A stretch of DNA of 33,979 bases. Source: Aedoeadaptatus ivorii. GTDB taxonomy: Bacteria > Bacillota > Clostridia > Tissierellales > Peptoniphilaceae. A program made the translations under genes and the position numbers. The stretch is taken from positions 1-33,979 of the forward strand of contig NZ_JAUSWF010000011.1 of assembly GCF_030815095.1 (NCBI RefSeq). Reading direction: 5' to 3'. Each line of letters starts with the position of its first letter. The stretch's first letter is position 1. Shown here one piece after another: positions 7,027 to 15,163 of the stretch. The notes under the pieces were generated by a model. That model worked only from the letters and a program-made list of their open reading frames with translations, had not been told where the DNA came from and ran no database searches.

Positions 7027-8058
7027 TCACTCCACGCGAATCCATTGATCGACGTCCTTGGCATCGCTCTTCTCGCGAATGCGGTGGTCGTTTGCCGCAT
7101 CGAGGATGTGGAAGTACGCCCAGTGATCGGGGCGCACGTCGATAAAGCCGGTGAGTTTGTGCATATCCCGCGTGTCGCGAAAGCTCGCGGCGGCGGTATT
7201 GCGATGCGCTGCGCGGTTGAGTATGGCGACGGCTTCGGCGCGGGTGATTTTCTTCTCGGGCTGAAAGCGCCCGTCGGGATAGCCCTGTAAGTAGCCGGCG
7301 TTGTAGGCGCGTCCCACGGACTTGCTCGACCAGTGGCGGGCGGCGTCGGTAAAGGGGTGCGTATCGCGATCGGATACGGGCGCCATGCGCGAAAGCACGG
7401 CGGCGAATTCGCCCCGACTCATGTTGCGGTGGGGCCGGAAGCTGTTGTCCGGGTAGCCCTTTAAGACGCCGATTCGACTCATATCGTCGACGGCGGTGGT
7501 AAACCACGCGTTGGAGGCGTCTTTGTAGCCGGTCTTTTTCTTGCCGTAAATGTCCATACGCCCCGCGCGCAACCGTGCGAGCATCATGGCCACCTCGGCG
7601 CGGGATACGCCGTCGTCCGGGCGCATACGGTTATTCTTACCCCGTACATAGGCGGCGCGCCCCTCGGAAGCGACGGCGACCGCGACTTCTTCCGCCGCGC
7701 CTTGGGAGGCATCCTCTACGACGATTTTTTCGCCCCTTTGAATTCTGCGGCTGAGGGCGACGGAAAATCTGCCGTTTTCGTCGCTTTTGCCCTGCCCGAG
7801 CACGACGCCCTTTTCGTCTTTTACGACGATATCTTTTTCTACGGCGGCGATGCCGGTGACGGTCCGGGCGCCGGAGAGAATTTTGTCGATAAATATGCCG
7901 CGCACGCTGCCGTCCTCGGCGACCCTGCCGTGGTGTACGGCGACGACGCCCTTATCGACGCGCGCCTCGACGGCGGAGGCGTAGGCGACGCTTTCGTACG
8001 ATGCGGCCGCGCTCGTCGCCAAAAGGAGTGCTGCCAACAAAGTCGCTGTCTTTTTCAT
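7027..8058 (-). CDS. Secreted protein with S-layer homology (SLH) domains
   Basis: This 343-residue protein has a signal peptide (MKKTATLLAALLLATSAAAS) and is probably exported and held at the cell wall. Residues about 45-120 look like a small Ig-like or carboxypeptidase-regulatory-like beta domain (DIVVKDEKGVVLGQGKSDEN, GRFSVALSRRI). Three SLH repeats follow, about residues 130-320. Recognisable pieces are GVSRAEVAMMLARL, GVLKGYPDNSFRPHRNMSRG and YLQGYPDGRFQPEKKITRAE. A degenerate fourth-like segment, DVRPDHWAYFHI, closes the protein. SLH domains bind pyruvylated wall polysaccharide. It sits 12 bp after ykvA with its own AGGAGG and is the last gene of the pyrF-pyrE-ykvA transcript, an odd place for a surface protein. 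The ligand of the N-terminal domain is unknown. Confidence 0.88.
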   Translation of the reverse strand: MKKTATLLAALLLATSAAASYESVAYASAVEARVDKGVVAVHHGRVAEDGSVRGIFIDKILSGARTVTGIAAVEKDIVVKDEKGVVLGQGKSDENGRFSVALSRRIQRGEKIVVEDASQGAAEEVAVAVASEGRAAYVRGKNNRMRPDDGVSRAEVAMMLARLRAGRMDIYGKKKTGYKDASNAWFTTAVDDMSRIGVLKGYPDNSFRPHRNMSRGEFAAVLSRMAPVSDRDTHPFTDAARHWSSKSVGRAYNAGYLQGYPDGRFQPEKKITRAEAVAILNRAAHRNTAAASFRDTRDMHKLTGFIDVRPDHWAYFHILDAANDHRIREKSDAKDVDQWIRVE

Positions 8059-8070
8059 GGGTTCCTCCTG

Positions 8071-8505
8071 TTATTTTTCATCTTCGATGACCGTATAGCC
8101 CTCCAAATCGGGCGCTTCTTCGGTCTCGACCTCCCCTTTCTTCCAAAATCTATATTTCGCCATTTCCTCGCTGAGTTTGGAAATGATATACACCAACACG
8201 CTCAAGTCGTCGGCAAAACCGATGCCGAAGATAAAATCCGGTACGATATCCAGGGGATTGACCAAGTAGATCAACCCCGCCACGATCATCAGCAGGTTCT
8301 TTTTGCCCAAGCCCTTGTAGCTGCCCCGCACGGAATCGGTGACCATGGTGATCAGGGTCGTGATCTCGTTTTGCACTTCGGAAAATTTCTTTTTTCCCTT
8401 TACGATGGAAAACCCGTCCTTCGCCAATTTCTTTAGGCGATCGGGATCGGACACCACCCGGGACGCCCCGGGCATTTTGCGTTGTAACAATCCGGGCCAG
8501 TTCAT
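8071..8505 (-). CDS. YkvA family (DUF1232) membrane-associated protein
   Basis: This 144-residue protein belongs to the YkvA/DUF1232 family. The core near residues 75-115 reads LIYLVNPLDIVPDFIFG followed by IGFADDLSVL, the family hallmark and a likely membrane-inserted hairpin. The function of the family is not established. An open frame extends 16 codons upstream into pyrE, but ATG 8505 is preceded by GGAGG at the right distance (GGAGGTCCC-ATG) and gives the start MNWPGLLQRK. It lies 8 bp downstream of pyrE and 12 bp upstream of the SLH gene, so it is part of that operon. Confidence 0.85.
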   Translation of the reverse strand: MNWPGLLQRKMPGASRVVSDPDRLKKLAKDGFSIVKGKKKFSEVQNEITTLITMVTDSVRGSYKGLGKKNLLMIVAGLIYLVNPLDIVPDFIFGIGFADDLSVLVYIISKLSEEMAKYRFWKKGEVETEEAPDLEGYTVIEDEK

Positions 8506-8513
8506 GGGACCTC

Positions 8514-9140
8514 CTATCGGAACCACCCTTCGTCGCGGGGGTTCATTCTCCATTTCTCCAGTTTTTCGATGTCTTCTGCGGTGAGATCGCCCCGTTCGCG
8601 CGCCACCAGGGCGAGTTCGGGAAAGTTCGCGAGGGCCACGTGGCGAAAGCCCGCCGCGCGGAAGTTTTCCTCTGCCGCCTTCAGATCATAGCTGAAGATG
8701 GCGAGGATGCCCATTACTTCGAGCCCCTCTTCTTCTGCCGCTTTGGCGGCGTCGATGGAGCTGCCGCCGGTGGAAAACAGGTCTTCGACGATCACGACCT
8801 TTTGTCCGCGGCGGAACGCCCCTTCAATGCGCTTGTTCTTGCCGTGATCCTTGGCCTTGGAGCGAATAAAGCCCGCCGGCAAGTGAAGGATCCATGAAAT
8901 ATAAGAGGCGTGGGGAATGCCCGCTGTGGCGGTTCCCAAAATGCCCTCGGCGCCGGGAAACTGCATCTGCACGGTCTCCGCCAGCGCCTTTTCGACCACT
9001 TCGCGCTCCTCGGGATACGAGAGGATAAGGCGGTTGTCGCAGTAGATGGGGCTTTTGATGCCGCTCGCCCAGGTAAAGGGCGCCTGGGGCGAAAGGCTTA
9101 CCGCCCCGATGTCCAATAAGATCTCACATACTTCTTTCAC
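8514..9140 (-). CDS. pyrE: Orotate phosphoribosyltransferase
   Basis: PyrE joins orotate and PRPP to give OMP, the fifth step of UMP synthesis. The 208-residue protein has the opening ILLDIGAVSLSPQAPFTWAS then GIKSPIYCDNR, typical of the family. The PRPP-binding motif VVIVEDLFSTGGSSIDA lies near residues 113-129. The lysine-rich flexible loop is RSKAKDHGKNKRIEG. Its start overlaps the pyrF stop (ATGA), giving a coupled pyrF-pyrE pair. No other pyrimidine genes are in the window. Confidence 0.96.
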   Translation of the reverse strand: MKEVCEILLDIGAVSLSPQAPFTWASGIKSPIYCDNRLILSYPEEREVVEKALAETVQMQFPGAEGILGTATAGIPHASYISWILHLPAGFIRSKAKDHGKNKRIEGAFRRGQKVVIVEDLFSTGGSSIDAAKAAEEEGLEVMGILAIFSYDLKAAEENFRAAGFRHVALANFPELALVARERGDLTAEDIEKLEKWRMNPRDEGWFR

Positions 9141-9850
9141 CGATTTCCTCCTAAAAATTCTTCACAAATCGCGCGATACGCGGCCAAGGGGTCCTCTGCC
9201 CGGGTAATGGGTCGTCCGACGACGATATAGTCTACGCCGAGATCGCGGGCATCCGCCGGGGTGACAACTCGCTTTTGATCGCCGACCTCTGTACCCGCGG
9301 GCCGAATGCCCGGGCACACGAGGGGAAAATCTGTGCCGAGCTTTTCCCGGAGCACCTTTCCCTCCATGGCCGAGGACACGATGCCCCCACAGCCCGCATC
9401 GAGCGCCACATCGGCCAGGGCGAGGACCGCTTCTTCGGCGGTATGGCCTTCGCCCAAGAGCACCTCGCTTCGGGACGCGTCGTCGAAGGAGGTGAGGACG
9501 GTGACGCCCAATAGGATCGGCGCCCGGTCCCACGCATCCGCCGCTTCTCGGGCGCGGCGAATCATTTCGCGCCCGCCCGATGCGTGCAGGGTCAGCATAT
9601 CTGCAGAAAGCGCCGCAAGAGAGGCCACCGCCCCCGCGACGGTGTTGGGGATGTCGTGGAGTTTCAGGTCGAGAAAGACTTTATATCCCTTCGTCTTCAG
9701 ATCCCGCACAAAATCCGCCCCGGCGGCATAAAACAATTCCATTCCCACCTTTACATAGGGCTTTTGTTCCGCATCGGCAAAGGGGGCGAGAAAACGCGCC
9801 GCTTCGTCGCGGGAAGAAAAGTCCAAGGCGATGATTACATCCCTATCCAT
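9137..9850 (-). CDS. pyrF: Orotidine-5'-phosphate decarboxylase
   Basis: PyrF converts OMP to UMP. The 237-residue protein starts MDRDVIIALDFSSRDEA. It contains KVFLDLKLHDIPNTV near residues 58-72, the active-site Asp-x-Lys-x-x-Asp signature. It continues with the TLHASGG and CPGIRPAG elements and ends with a phosphate-binding YIVVGRPITRAEDP. It is first in the operon, with AGGAGG upstream, and its stop overlaps pyrE. The leader is short (about 30 nt), leaving no room for a pyrimidine attenuator, so control may lie elsewhere. Confidence 0.96.
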   Translation of the reverse strand: MDRDVIIALDFSSRDEAARFLAPFADAEQKPYVKVGMELFYAAGADFVRDLKTKGYKVFLDLKLHDIPNTVAGAVASLAALSADMLTLHASGGREMIRRAREAADAWDRAPILLGVTVLTSFDDASRSEVLLGEGHTAEEAVLALADVALDAGCGGIVSSAMEGKVLREKLGTDFPLVCPGIRPAGTEVGDQKRVVTPADARDLGVDYIVVGRPITRAEDPLAAYRAICEEFLGGNR

Positions 9851-9888
9851 CTTTTTTCCTCCTGTTCGATTGTACTGTTTCTATTTAT

Positions 9889-9894
9889 AGTATA
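9889..9894 (-). promoter_or_regulatory. Probable -10 box of the pyrF operon promoter
   Basis: The minus strand reads GGTATATACT ending in TATACT, about 39 bp ahead of the pyrF start. The -35 region is not convincing. Confidence 0.45.
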
Positions 9895-10000
9895 TACCGA
9901 AACCGCGTGGGAAAAAACCGCACCGGCCGTCCGAATGCGTCGAAAGGGGCAAAAAACCGCCGATTTAGACATATTTTTGCCATTGTTAAAACTCGTCATA

Positions 10001-10021
10001 AAAAAACGCCCCCGCGGGCGT
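10001..10021 (-). terminator. Rho-independent terminator after the Mrp gene
   Basis: On the minus strand the stem ACGCCC / GGGCGT is followed by TTTTTT. It lies directly after the mrp stop codon (10027-10029). Confidence 0.9.
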
Positions 10022-10026
10022 TTTCT

Positions 10027-10815
10027 CTATTTTTGTCTCTTTTCGAAGGCTTCCAGCGCATCGCCCACGGCTTGTAGGGCGTCGTTTTGGTAATATTCGA
10101 TAGAGCCTCCATCCGCCGCTTCGGCGAGTTTAGGATCGATGGGAAGCGCCCCCAAAAAGGGAATGCCCCGCTCTTTTGCGATCGCCTCGGTTTTGCTCTT
10201 GCCGAAGATATCGTATCGAACGCCGGTGTCGGGCGCTACAAAATAGCTCATATTCTCGACGATCCCCACCACGGGAATACCCATCATCTTCGCCATATTC
10301 AGCGCCTTTTCCACGATCATCGACACCAGATCCTGGGGAGAGGTAACGATGACGATGCCGTCGATGTCCATGGTCTGAAACACGGTGAGCGCCACATCGC
10401 CGGTGCCCGGCGGCATGTCCACAAAGAGATAGTCCTTCTCACCCCAATATACGTCGCTCCAAAAGGTGGTCGGCATATTGCCCACCACCGGCGCGCGCCA
10501 CAGCACGGGATCGGTGGGGCTTTCGAGGATCAAGTTGACGCTCATCAGCTCCAGGCCCGAAGAGGTCTTGATGGGGCGAATCCCCTTTTCCGTCTGAAAG
10601 ACCGTCTCGTCCGTGCCAAAGATTTTGGGGATTGAAGGCCCCAAAATGTCGGCATCGAGCACGCCCACAGAATGGCCCCGGCGGCGCATTTCCGAGGACA
10701 ACAGGCCCGTAAACATGGACTTGCCGACCCCGCCCTTTCCGCTTAAGACCGCGATGGCCTTATCGATCTTGGAATGTTCGTTCAGCGGTTTTTTTAACGA
10801 TTGTTTTTTATCCAT
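10027..10815 (-). CDS. Mrp/NBP35-type P-loop ATPase lacking the Fe-S cysteines
   Basis: This 262-residue protein belongs to the Mrp/ApbC/NBP35 family, ATPases that usually carry and transfer Fe-S clusters. The deviant Walker A is VLSGKGGVGKSMF (residues about 23-35). VLDADILGPSIP and the Walker B-like VDMPPGTGDVAL are canonical, as are SPQDLVSMIVEKA and IVENMSYF. Family members normally follow ENMSYF with a CxxC that binds the bridging cluster; here the sequence reads APDTG. The translation contains no cysteine at all. The N-terminal DUF59 domain of many Mrp proteins is also absent, as is usual in clostridial short forms. It may have lost cluster carriage and kept only the ATPase. The thiamine-binding-like gene is 53 bp upstream. 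Confidence 0.9.
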   Translation of the reverse strand: MDKKQSLKKPLNEHSKIDKAIAVLSGKGGVGKSMFTGLLSSEMRRRGHSVGVLDADILGPSIPKIFGTDETVFQTEKGIRPIKTSSGLELMSVNLILESPTDPVLWRAPVVGNMPTTFWSDVYWGEKDYLFVDMPPGTGDVALTVFQTMDIDGIVIVTSPQDLVSMIVEKALNMAKMMGIPVVGIVENMSYFVAPDTGVRYDIFGKSKTEAIAKERGIPFLGALPIDPKLAEAADGGSIEYYQNDALQAVGDALEAFEKRQK

Positions 10816-10868
10816 AACTCATCCCTTCCATGGGGATATTTTAACACAAAGAATCTCCGTTTACGGAC

Positions 10869-11171
10869 CTAGATGAGTTTCTCCATTACGGAATTGACCT
10901 TTTGGTCGAGATTCGCTTTTTTGTCGCGCCTATCGTCGATTTTTACCACCGAATACACCCGGTGAGCGCCGGCGGTAAAAACCGCTTCCTGCATTTTGCG
11001 TACGGCGGCGAACAGATCGTCGATCTCGCCTTCGAGCACGGTCCCCATGGGATTTAGGCGGATGTCGATCTTCTCGTCGTCTTTGACCGCGTCGTATGCC
11101 TTTGCCACATAGCCGCTGCAAGATGTCGTTTGGGTGCCGATGGGCACGAGGGTAAGTTCCAGTACTGCCAT
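10869..11171 (-). CDS. MTH1187/YqgV family thiamine-binding-like protein
   Basis: This 100-residue protein starts MAVLELTLVPIGTQTTSCSG and belongs to the MTH1187/YkoF-like small ferredoxin-fold family (formerly DUF77). Some members bind thiamine or its pyrimidine part in the cytoplasm. The conserved pieces LVPIGT and NPMGTVLEGEIDDLF (about residues 41-55) are present. An upstream in-frame extension is rejected because ATG 11171 has AGGAGG at the right spacing. It lies 13 bp after the hydrolase gene and may be cotranscribed with it and mrp. Confidence 0.85.
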   Translation of the reverse strand: MAVLELTLVPIGTQTTSCSGYVAKAYDAVKDDEKIDIRLNPMGTVLEGEIDDLFAAVRKMQEAVFTAGAHRVYSVVKIDDRRDKKANLDQKVNSVMEKLI

Positions 11172-11184
11172 AGTATGCCTCCTG

Positions 11185-12222
11185 TTATCGTTGTAAAAAT
11201 TCCTGCATGTCTTCAAAAATATACCGACTCGCCGATTCGTGCAGCAAGTCGTGGCACATCGCGGGGTAGACGATGTTCTCGTAATTATGATACCCCAAGC
11301 GGTAAAATGTCTTCGCCGTATCCGCGAGTCCCTTGGCGCCTGCGGTCAACGGGTCGCGAGTGCCGTTTAGGGCGAGGACTTCGAGATTTGGGTTTTTGAC
11401 CAAATACCGGCCGTAGTCCTTGAGCCGCGCCGCCGCCTCCCAAATCGCCATGGCGCCGCCATTGGTGTAGTTTTCGATTACCAACGGATCTTCTTTGAAA
11501 GCGCGCAGAAAATCGGCGTTGTTGCTTACGGTATGGAGCGCCGCCTTGGTCTTGTGGTCCATCATGCGGATAAAAAAGCCGCGCTTTTGCTCGTCGGTAT
11601 AAAAGCCTTCCACATTGCCCACAAAGAGACCGAAGTGCGCCGAAGGGGGATAGGCCACCACGCCGGTCATTATCAGTTTGTCGAGTATGTCATCGTGGCG
11701 CATGATAAAGTTTCGTACGATCAAAGAACCGAACGAATGGCCGAACATGGCGAGAGAAAGCCCGGGGAAGCGCCGCTTAAAATATACCGCCAGGGCGTAT
11801 TGGTCGATGACGATATCGTCTATGGAAGAGATAAAGCCCCGCGGATGCGCCGTAGACACCGAATCGCCGTGCCCCCGGTTGTCCGAAAGCAGGGTGGTAA
11901 AGCCCGCCTCCGCCATTTTTTGCGCAAAATCCTCGTAATAGCCTTTGTGCTCCTGTGCCCCGTGTACCACCTGCAAAAGTCCCTCGGGACGCTCTGCCTT
12001 TAGAATGGAAAAGGACAGCGGCAGCCGGTCCACCACCGAATAATAGATGCCGTCGATGCGCGCCTCGTCTTCGTAGAGGATCTGCACCGCATCGAACATG
12101 CCCTCTTTTTGCCAGTCGAGCATCGCTTTGACCGAGCCCTCCTTGCGCACCCAGCGCGCCACTTGGGGAATTGCCAATGCGGCGAGGCCGAAGGCCCAAA
12201 GTCCCCTCCGTCTGTTTTTCAT
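11185..12222 (-). CDS. Alpha/beta hydrolase, lysophospholipase/monoacylglycerol-lipase type, membrane anchored
   Basis: This 345-residue serine hydrolase has a single N-terminal hydrophobic segment after MKNRRRG, either an anchor or an uncleaved signal. The alpha/beta fold shows VVHGAQEHKGYYEDFA (the HGxxEH motif of this subfamily, about residue 86) and SDNRGHGDS. The nucleophile elbow is FGHSFGS (Ser about 168), the acid is in NGTRDPLT, and the histidine is in MCHDLLHE. It probably cleaves esters of lipids such as lysophospholipids or monoacylglycerols; the substrate is not known. It is transcribed toward the thiamine-binding-like gene and mrp. A terminator separates it from the upstream transporter. 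Confidence 0.88.
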   Translation of the reverse strand: MKNRRRGLWAFGLAALAIPQVARWVRKEGSVKAMLDWQKEGMFDAVQILYEDEARIDGIYYSVVDRLPLSFSILKAERPEGLLQVVHGAQEHKGYYEDFAQKMAEAGFTTLLSDNRGHGDSVSTAHPRGFISSIDDIVIDQYALAVYFKRRFPGLSLAMFGHSFGSLIVRNFIMRHDDILDKLIMTGVVAYPPSAHFGLFVGNVEGFYTDEQKRGFFIRMMDHKTKAALHTVSNNADFLRAFKEDPLVIENYTNGGAMAIWEAAARLKDYGRYLVKNPNLEVLALNGTRDPLTAGAKGLADTAKTFYRLGYHNYENIVYPAMCHDLLHESASRYIFEDMQEFLQR

Positions 12223-12280
12223 TCTCCCACTCCTCTCTATACTATACTTACACCGAATCGGTCCGAAATCTTCAAAAAAA

Positions 12281-12305
12281 GCAAAAAAGTGCCCGCAGGC
12301 ACTTT
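12281..12305 (-). terminator. Rho-independent terminator of the YkvI-type transporter gene
   Basis: On the minus strand the stem AAAGTGCC / GGCACTTT with a 4-base loop runs into TTTTTTGC. It abuts the stop codon at 12307. Confidence 0.9.
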
Positions 12306-12306
12306 C

Positions 12307-13536
12307 TCAATAGGCTTCCCCGAACTCGACCACCTCTTTGACAAATGCATCGATATCTTCCAGATCCACATGGGCATCTTCTGCCATGGCTTCGAGCCGC
12401 TCTTGGTCCCTCGGGGTAAATTTCTTTGTGTCGGTATGTTTGCGCGCCAAAATCTGTGTGATGGCGTGTCGTTTTTTGTCTTCGCGGAGAATGGCGCGCT
12501 TTCTCTTTGCCCAGCCATAGATCAAAGTGGCGATCAGCACCATACCCATATAGCCGAGGATCGGATACATAATCGAGATCAGGCGCTTAAAGCCGAGAAA
12601 ACTGACGGCATAGCCCACCAAAGTGATGCCCACGAGCAGCCACTTAAAGCGCTTGTCGTCGCCGCCGCTAAAGCGGGAGGCGAGGGCATAAAACAGGCTG
12701 ATGCAGGTATTAAAGATCATGCCGTAGATCACCACGGACATAATCACCCCGAATGCCGGGTGGATCTCCGATACCAAAAGCTGAAGCGGCAGATCCGCAT
12801 CCTTTACCGCATCGACCTTTACGAATAACGTAAAGCCCAATAGTGCCGTAATCACGCCGACGATGCCGCCGCCGATCAGCCCGCTTCGCTTCGCCTTCTT
12901 CGGATACATTACGCTCCCGCCGAGCACCAGCGCCATACTGGTGCCGGTGATCATGCACATGGTGAAGTAGTTCACCATCGAGAGCTGCCAGTTGGGGAGA
13001 TTGGTGGGAATGGTGCGGGCCACCGCGTCCAGCGCATCCCAATCGCCGTCGAATCCCCACAGCGTATAGATCGCGGCGACCGCGATAAAGGCGACGATCA
13101 CCGGCGTAAAGGCGCCGATCGCCTGCGCCACCTTCTTAAAGTCCATCATGCCGATCACGATGGTGAGCGCCACGCAAATGGCGGAACCGATCCACGGGGC
13201 GAGCCCGTATTGCTGGTGCAGGTTGCTGCCGGCGCCGGCGATCATGACAAAGCCGACCACAAAACAGGTAATCACCAGCCCGATGTCGAGAAACTTCGCC
13301 AGACCGGAGGGCGCGATCTCATCTAAGACCTGCTGATGGTCGTCGGCGCGAAAATACGAACCCAGCTGCAGGATCGCACCGCCTACCAGGGCGTGTAATA
13401 CCCCTGCCAGGAGGACGCCGATCAAGCCCTTTTTGCCGAATGCGGTAAAATATTGCAACAGCTCCTGACCCGATGCAAGTCCGGCACCGGTAAGTACACC
13501 CACATAGGCCAGGGCGATGATCATTATTTTTTTCAA
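12307..13536 (-). CDS. YkvI family membrane transporter
   Basis: This 409-residue integral membrane protein has about ten hydrophobic segments over residues 1-340. It opens with MIIALAYVGVLTGAGLASGQ and ELLQYF, a pattern typical of the YkvI family. That family is related to the APC/LeuT-type secondary transporters. The substrate is unknown. The C-terminal about 70 residues are hydrophilic and charged (KKFTPRDQERLEAMAEDA) and are probably cytoplasmic. It is a monocistronic gene with AGGAGG upstream and its own terminator. A TATAGT -10-like box lies at 13557-13562. Confidence 0.85.
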   Translation of the reverse strand: MKKIMIIALAYVGVLTGAGLASGQELLQYFTAFGKKGLIGVLLAGVLHALVGGAILQLGSYFRADDHQQVLDEIAPSGLAKFLDIGLVITCFVVGFVMIAGAGSNLHQQYGLAPWIGSAICVALTIVIGMMDFKKVAQAIGAFTPVIVAFIAVAAIYTLWGFDGDWDALDAVARTIPTNLPNWQLSMVNYFTMCMITGTSMALVLGGSVMYPKKAKRSGLIGGGIVGVITALLGFTLFVKVDAVKDADLPLQLLVSEIHPAFGVIMSVVIYGMIFNTCISLFYALASRFSGGDDKRFKWLLVGITLVGYAVSFLGFKRLISIMYPILGYMGMVLIATLIYGWAKRKRAILREDKKRHAITQILARKHTDTKKFTPRDQERLEAMAEDAHVDLEDIDAFVKEVVEFGEAY

Positions 13537-13736
13537 AAGAATTTCCTCCTATTCACACTATAACCTATACCAATTTTGGGGAAAAATATAGAAGATAAGG
13601 GAAATTTGTGAAATATCGGCGTAAAAACACCCATATATTTTATAATCTGCAAATTGCGGCGGCTATCAGTATAAAATCTTTCGGAAATGCGACAAAAAAC
13701 CGCGTCGTATTTTTTCGCATTCGGAACCGTTCCATC
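13537..13736. other. Intergenic region upstream of the YkvI gene
   Basis: About 200 bp, more AT-rich than its neighbours, with the YkvI promoter-like box (TATAGT, 13557-13562, minus strand). I see no further gene. Short open frames across it lack ribosome binding sites. Confidence 0.6.
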
Positions 13737-13757
13737 AAAAAAACCGCCTCTCGGCGG
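13737..13757 (-). terminator. Rho-independent terminator of the M18 aminopeptidase gene
   Basis: On the minus strand the stem CCGCC / GGCGG with a GAGA loop is followed by seven T residues. An outer inverted repeat (GAACGGTTCC at 13764-13773 with GGAACCGTTC at about 13723-13732) flanks it and reaches the stop codon. Confidence 0.85.
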
Positions 13758-13772
13758 CATTCTGAACGGTTC

Positions 13773-15029
13773 CTAAAACCGGAAGTACCCCACGAAAGCG
13801 CGGTACATATCGTCCACATCCTTTGCGGCGACGGTTTCGCGCACCGAATGCATAGACCAAAGCGGAATCCCCACATCGGCAGAGAGGATATCCAAATGGC
13901 GGAGCCCCAAAGGACCGATGGTCGTGCCGCCCCGTTGGCCGTGGGGATTGGCAAAATCCTGCACCGTAAGACCCAGGGTGCGCATCAAATACTTGAATCG
14001 CGCCGCACTCATGCCCTGGGTGGCGTAGCTGCGGCTGGCGGCCACCTTTACCGTGACGCCCCCGCCCAGTACCGGCGCACAGCTCTTGTTGCCCCGCTCG
14101 GGATAGTTGGGGTGCGAGGCGTGGGTCATATCGGCCGATAGGATAAAGCTGCGTGCCAGCGCGCGGTAAAAACCCTCTTCCCCGGCGCCTCTCGCGATGC
14201 GGCGGAGCGTATTGGCAAAAAAGGTACTGTCGCCGCCGCTTTTGGTGGTGCTCCCGATCTCTTCGTTGTCGGTAATCAGCACCACCGCGGTGGTATCTGC
14301 CGGTGCATCGGCATCGAACAGCGCCCGCACGGCGGTATAGGCGGTGGCGAGATTGTCGAGGCGCGGCGCCTGAATCCACTCTTCTTCCGCCCCGATCACA
14401 GACGACGCTTCGTAGGGGTAGAGGTACAGGTCGTAGTCGAGCACATCTTCGGGGCGCGCATCGGCGAGTTCTGCCAGAGCGCGCAAAAATCCGCCGTCCT
14501 TCCAGGCGGCGCTCCCGATGGGCACGAGATCTTTTCCTATTTTATAGACGTGCCCTTTGTTCACCTCGCCGTTTAAGTGCAACGCAAGATTGGGGATCGT
14601 CACCACCGGCGCATGAAAATCCACCAAGCGACTCCGTACCGCGTCGCCGTCGTGGACCAGCACCCGCCCCGCGATCGACAATGGCCGGTCCATCCAGGCG
14701 GAAAAAATCGGCGATCCGTACACTTCCACGTCCAAACGCACGTGGTCGTCCCCGTCTTCTATGCCGCCGGGCAACAGGCGAAAGCCCGGGCTGTCCGAAT
14801 GGCTGGTGGCAATCCGAAAGAGCATCGTCTCGGGATCGTCGCTCCCCATGCGAAACAGCACCACCGCACCGTCGTCGTTGACGAGAAAATAGCGACCGCC
14901 CTTTTCGAGCTGCCACGCTTCCGCCGGGTCTAATTCTACAAAACCCGCCGCCATCATGCGGATGTTATCCACCACATGATACGAGGTGGGACTGCGATCT
15001 ATAAATTCCATTACATCTTTGGCTATCAT
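13773..15029 (-). CDS. M18 family aminopeptidase
   Basis: This 418-residue enzyme is a zinc aminopeptidase of family M18 (aspartyl aminopeptidase/ApeB type), which removes N-terminal residues from peptides in the cytoplasm. It shows SHSDSPGFRLLPGG (first zinc histidine), AWMDRPLSIAGRVL, LITDNEEIGSTTKSGGDS with the catalytic and zinc acidic residues, and ADMTHASHPNYPERG. Near the C-terminus is LWSMHSVRETVAAKD with the last zinc histidine. The upstream open extension is rejected: ATG 15029 follows AAAGGATG and gives MIAKDVMEFIDRSPTSYHVV, the family start. It is divergent from the CNNM-domain gene. Confidence 0.93.
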   Translation of the reverse strand: MIAKDVMEFIDRSPTSYHVVDNIRMMAAGFVELDPAEAWQLEKGGRYFLVNDDGAVVLFRMGSDDPETMLFRIATSHSDSPGFRLLPGGIEDGDDHVRLDVEVYGSPIFSAWMDRPLSIAGRVLVHDGDAVRSRLVDFHAPVVTIPNLALHLNGEVNKGHVYKIGKDLVPIGSAAWKDGGFLRALAELADARPEDVLDYDLYLYPYEASSVIGAEEEWIQAPRLDNLATAYTAVRALFDADAPADTTAVVLITDNEEIGSTTKSGGDSTFFANTLRRIARGAGEEGFYRALARSFILSADMTHASHPNYPERGNKSCAPVLGGGVTVKVAASRSYATQGMSAARFKYLMRTLGLTVQDFANPHGQRGGTTIGPLGLRHLDILSADVGIPLWSMHSVRETVAAKDVDDMYRAFVGYFRF

Positions 15030-15063
15030 TGGATCATCCTTTCTATGCGTTTTCCATACGTTC

Positions 15064-15069
15064 AGTATA
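15064..15069 (-). promoter_or_regulatory. Probable -10 box of the M18 aminopeptidase gene
   Basis: The minus strand reads TATACT, 35 bp upstream of the aminopeptidase ATG. The -35 is weak. Confidence 0.45.
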
Positions 15070-15104
15070 CCAGAAGGAAAATGGGATAGAAACGCCGCAA
15101 AACG

Positions 15105-15133
15105 TAGGCACAGAAGACGATACGGGGTATAAT
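15105..15133 (+). promoter_or_regulatory. SigA-type promoter of the CNNM/CBS gene
   Basis: A TAGGCA -35-like hexamer (15105-15110), a 17-bp spacer and a perfect TATAAT (15128-15133) precede an AAAGGAGG ribosome binding site. Confidence 0.65.
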
Positions 15134-15163
15134 GAAAATTAAGAACAAAGGAGGAATGCACAC

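Noticed and set aside
15030..15161. N-terminal extension of the M18 aminopeptidase
   Set aside because: It runs across the promoter region and has no ribosome binding site. ATG 15029 gives the usual family N-terminus.
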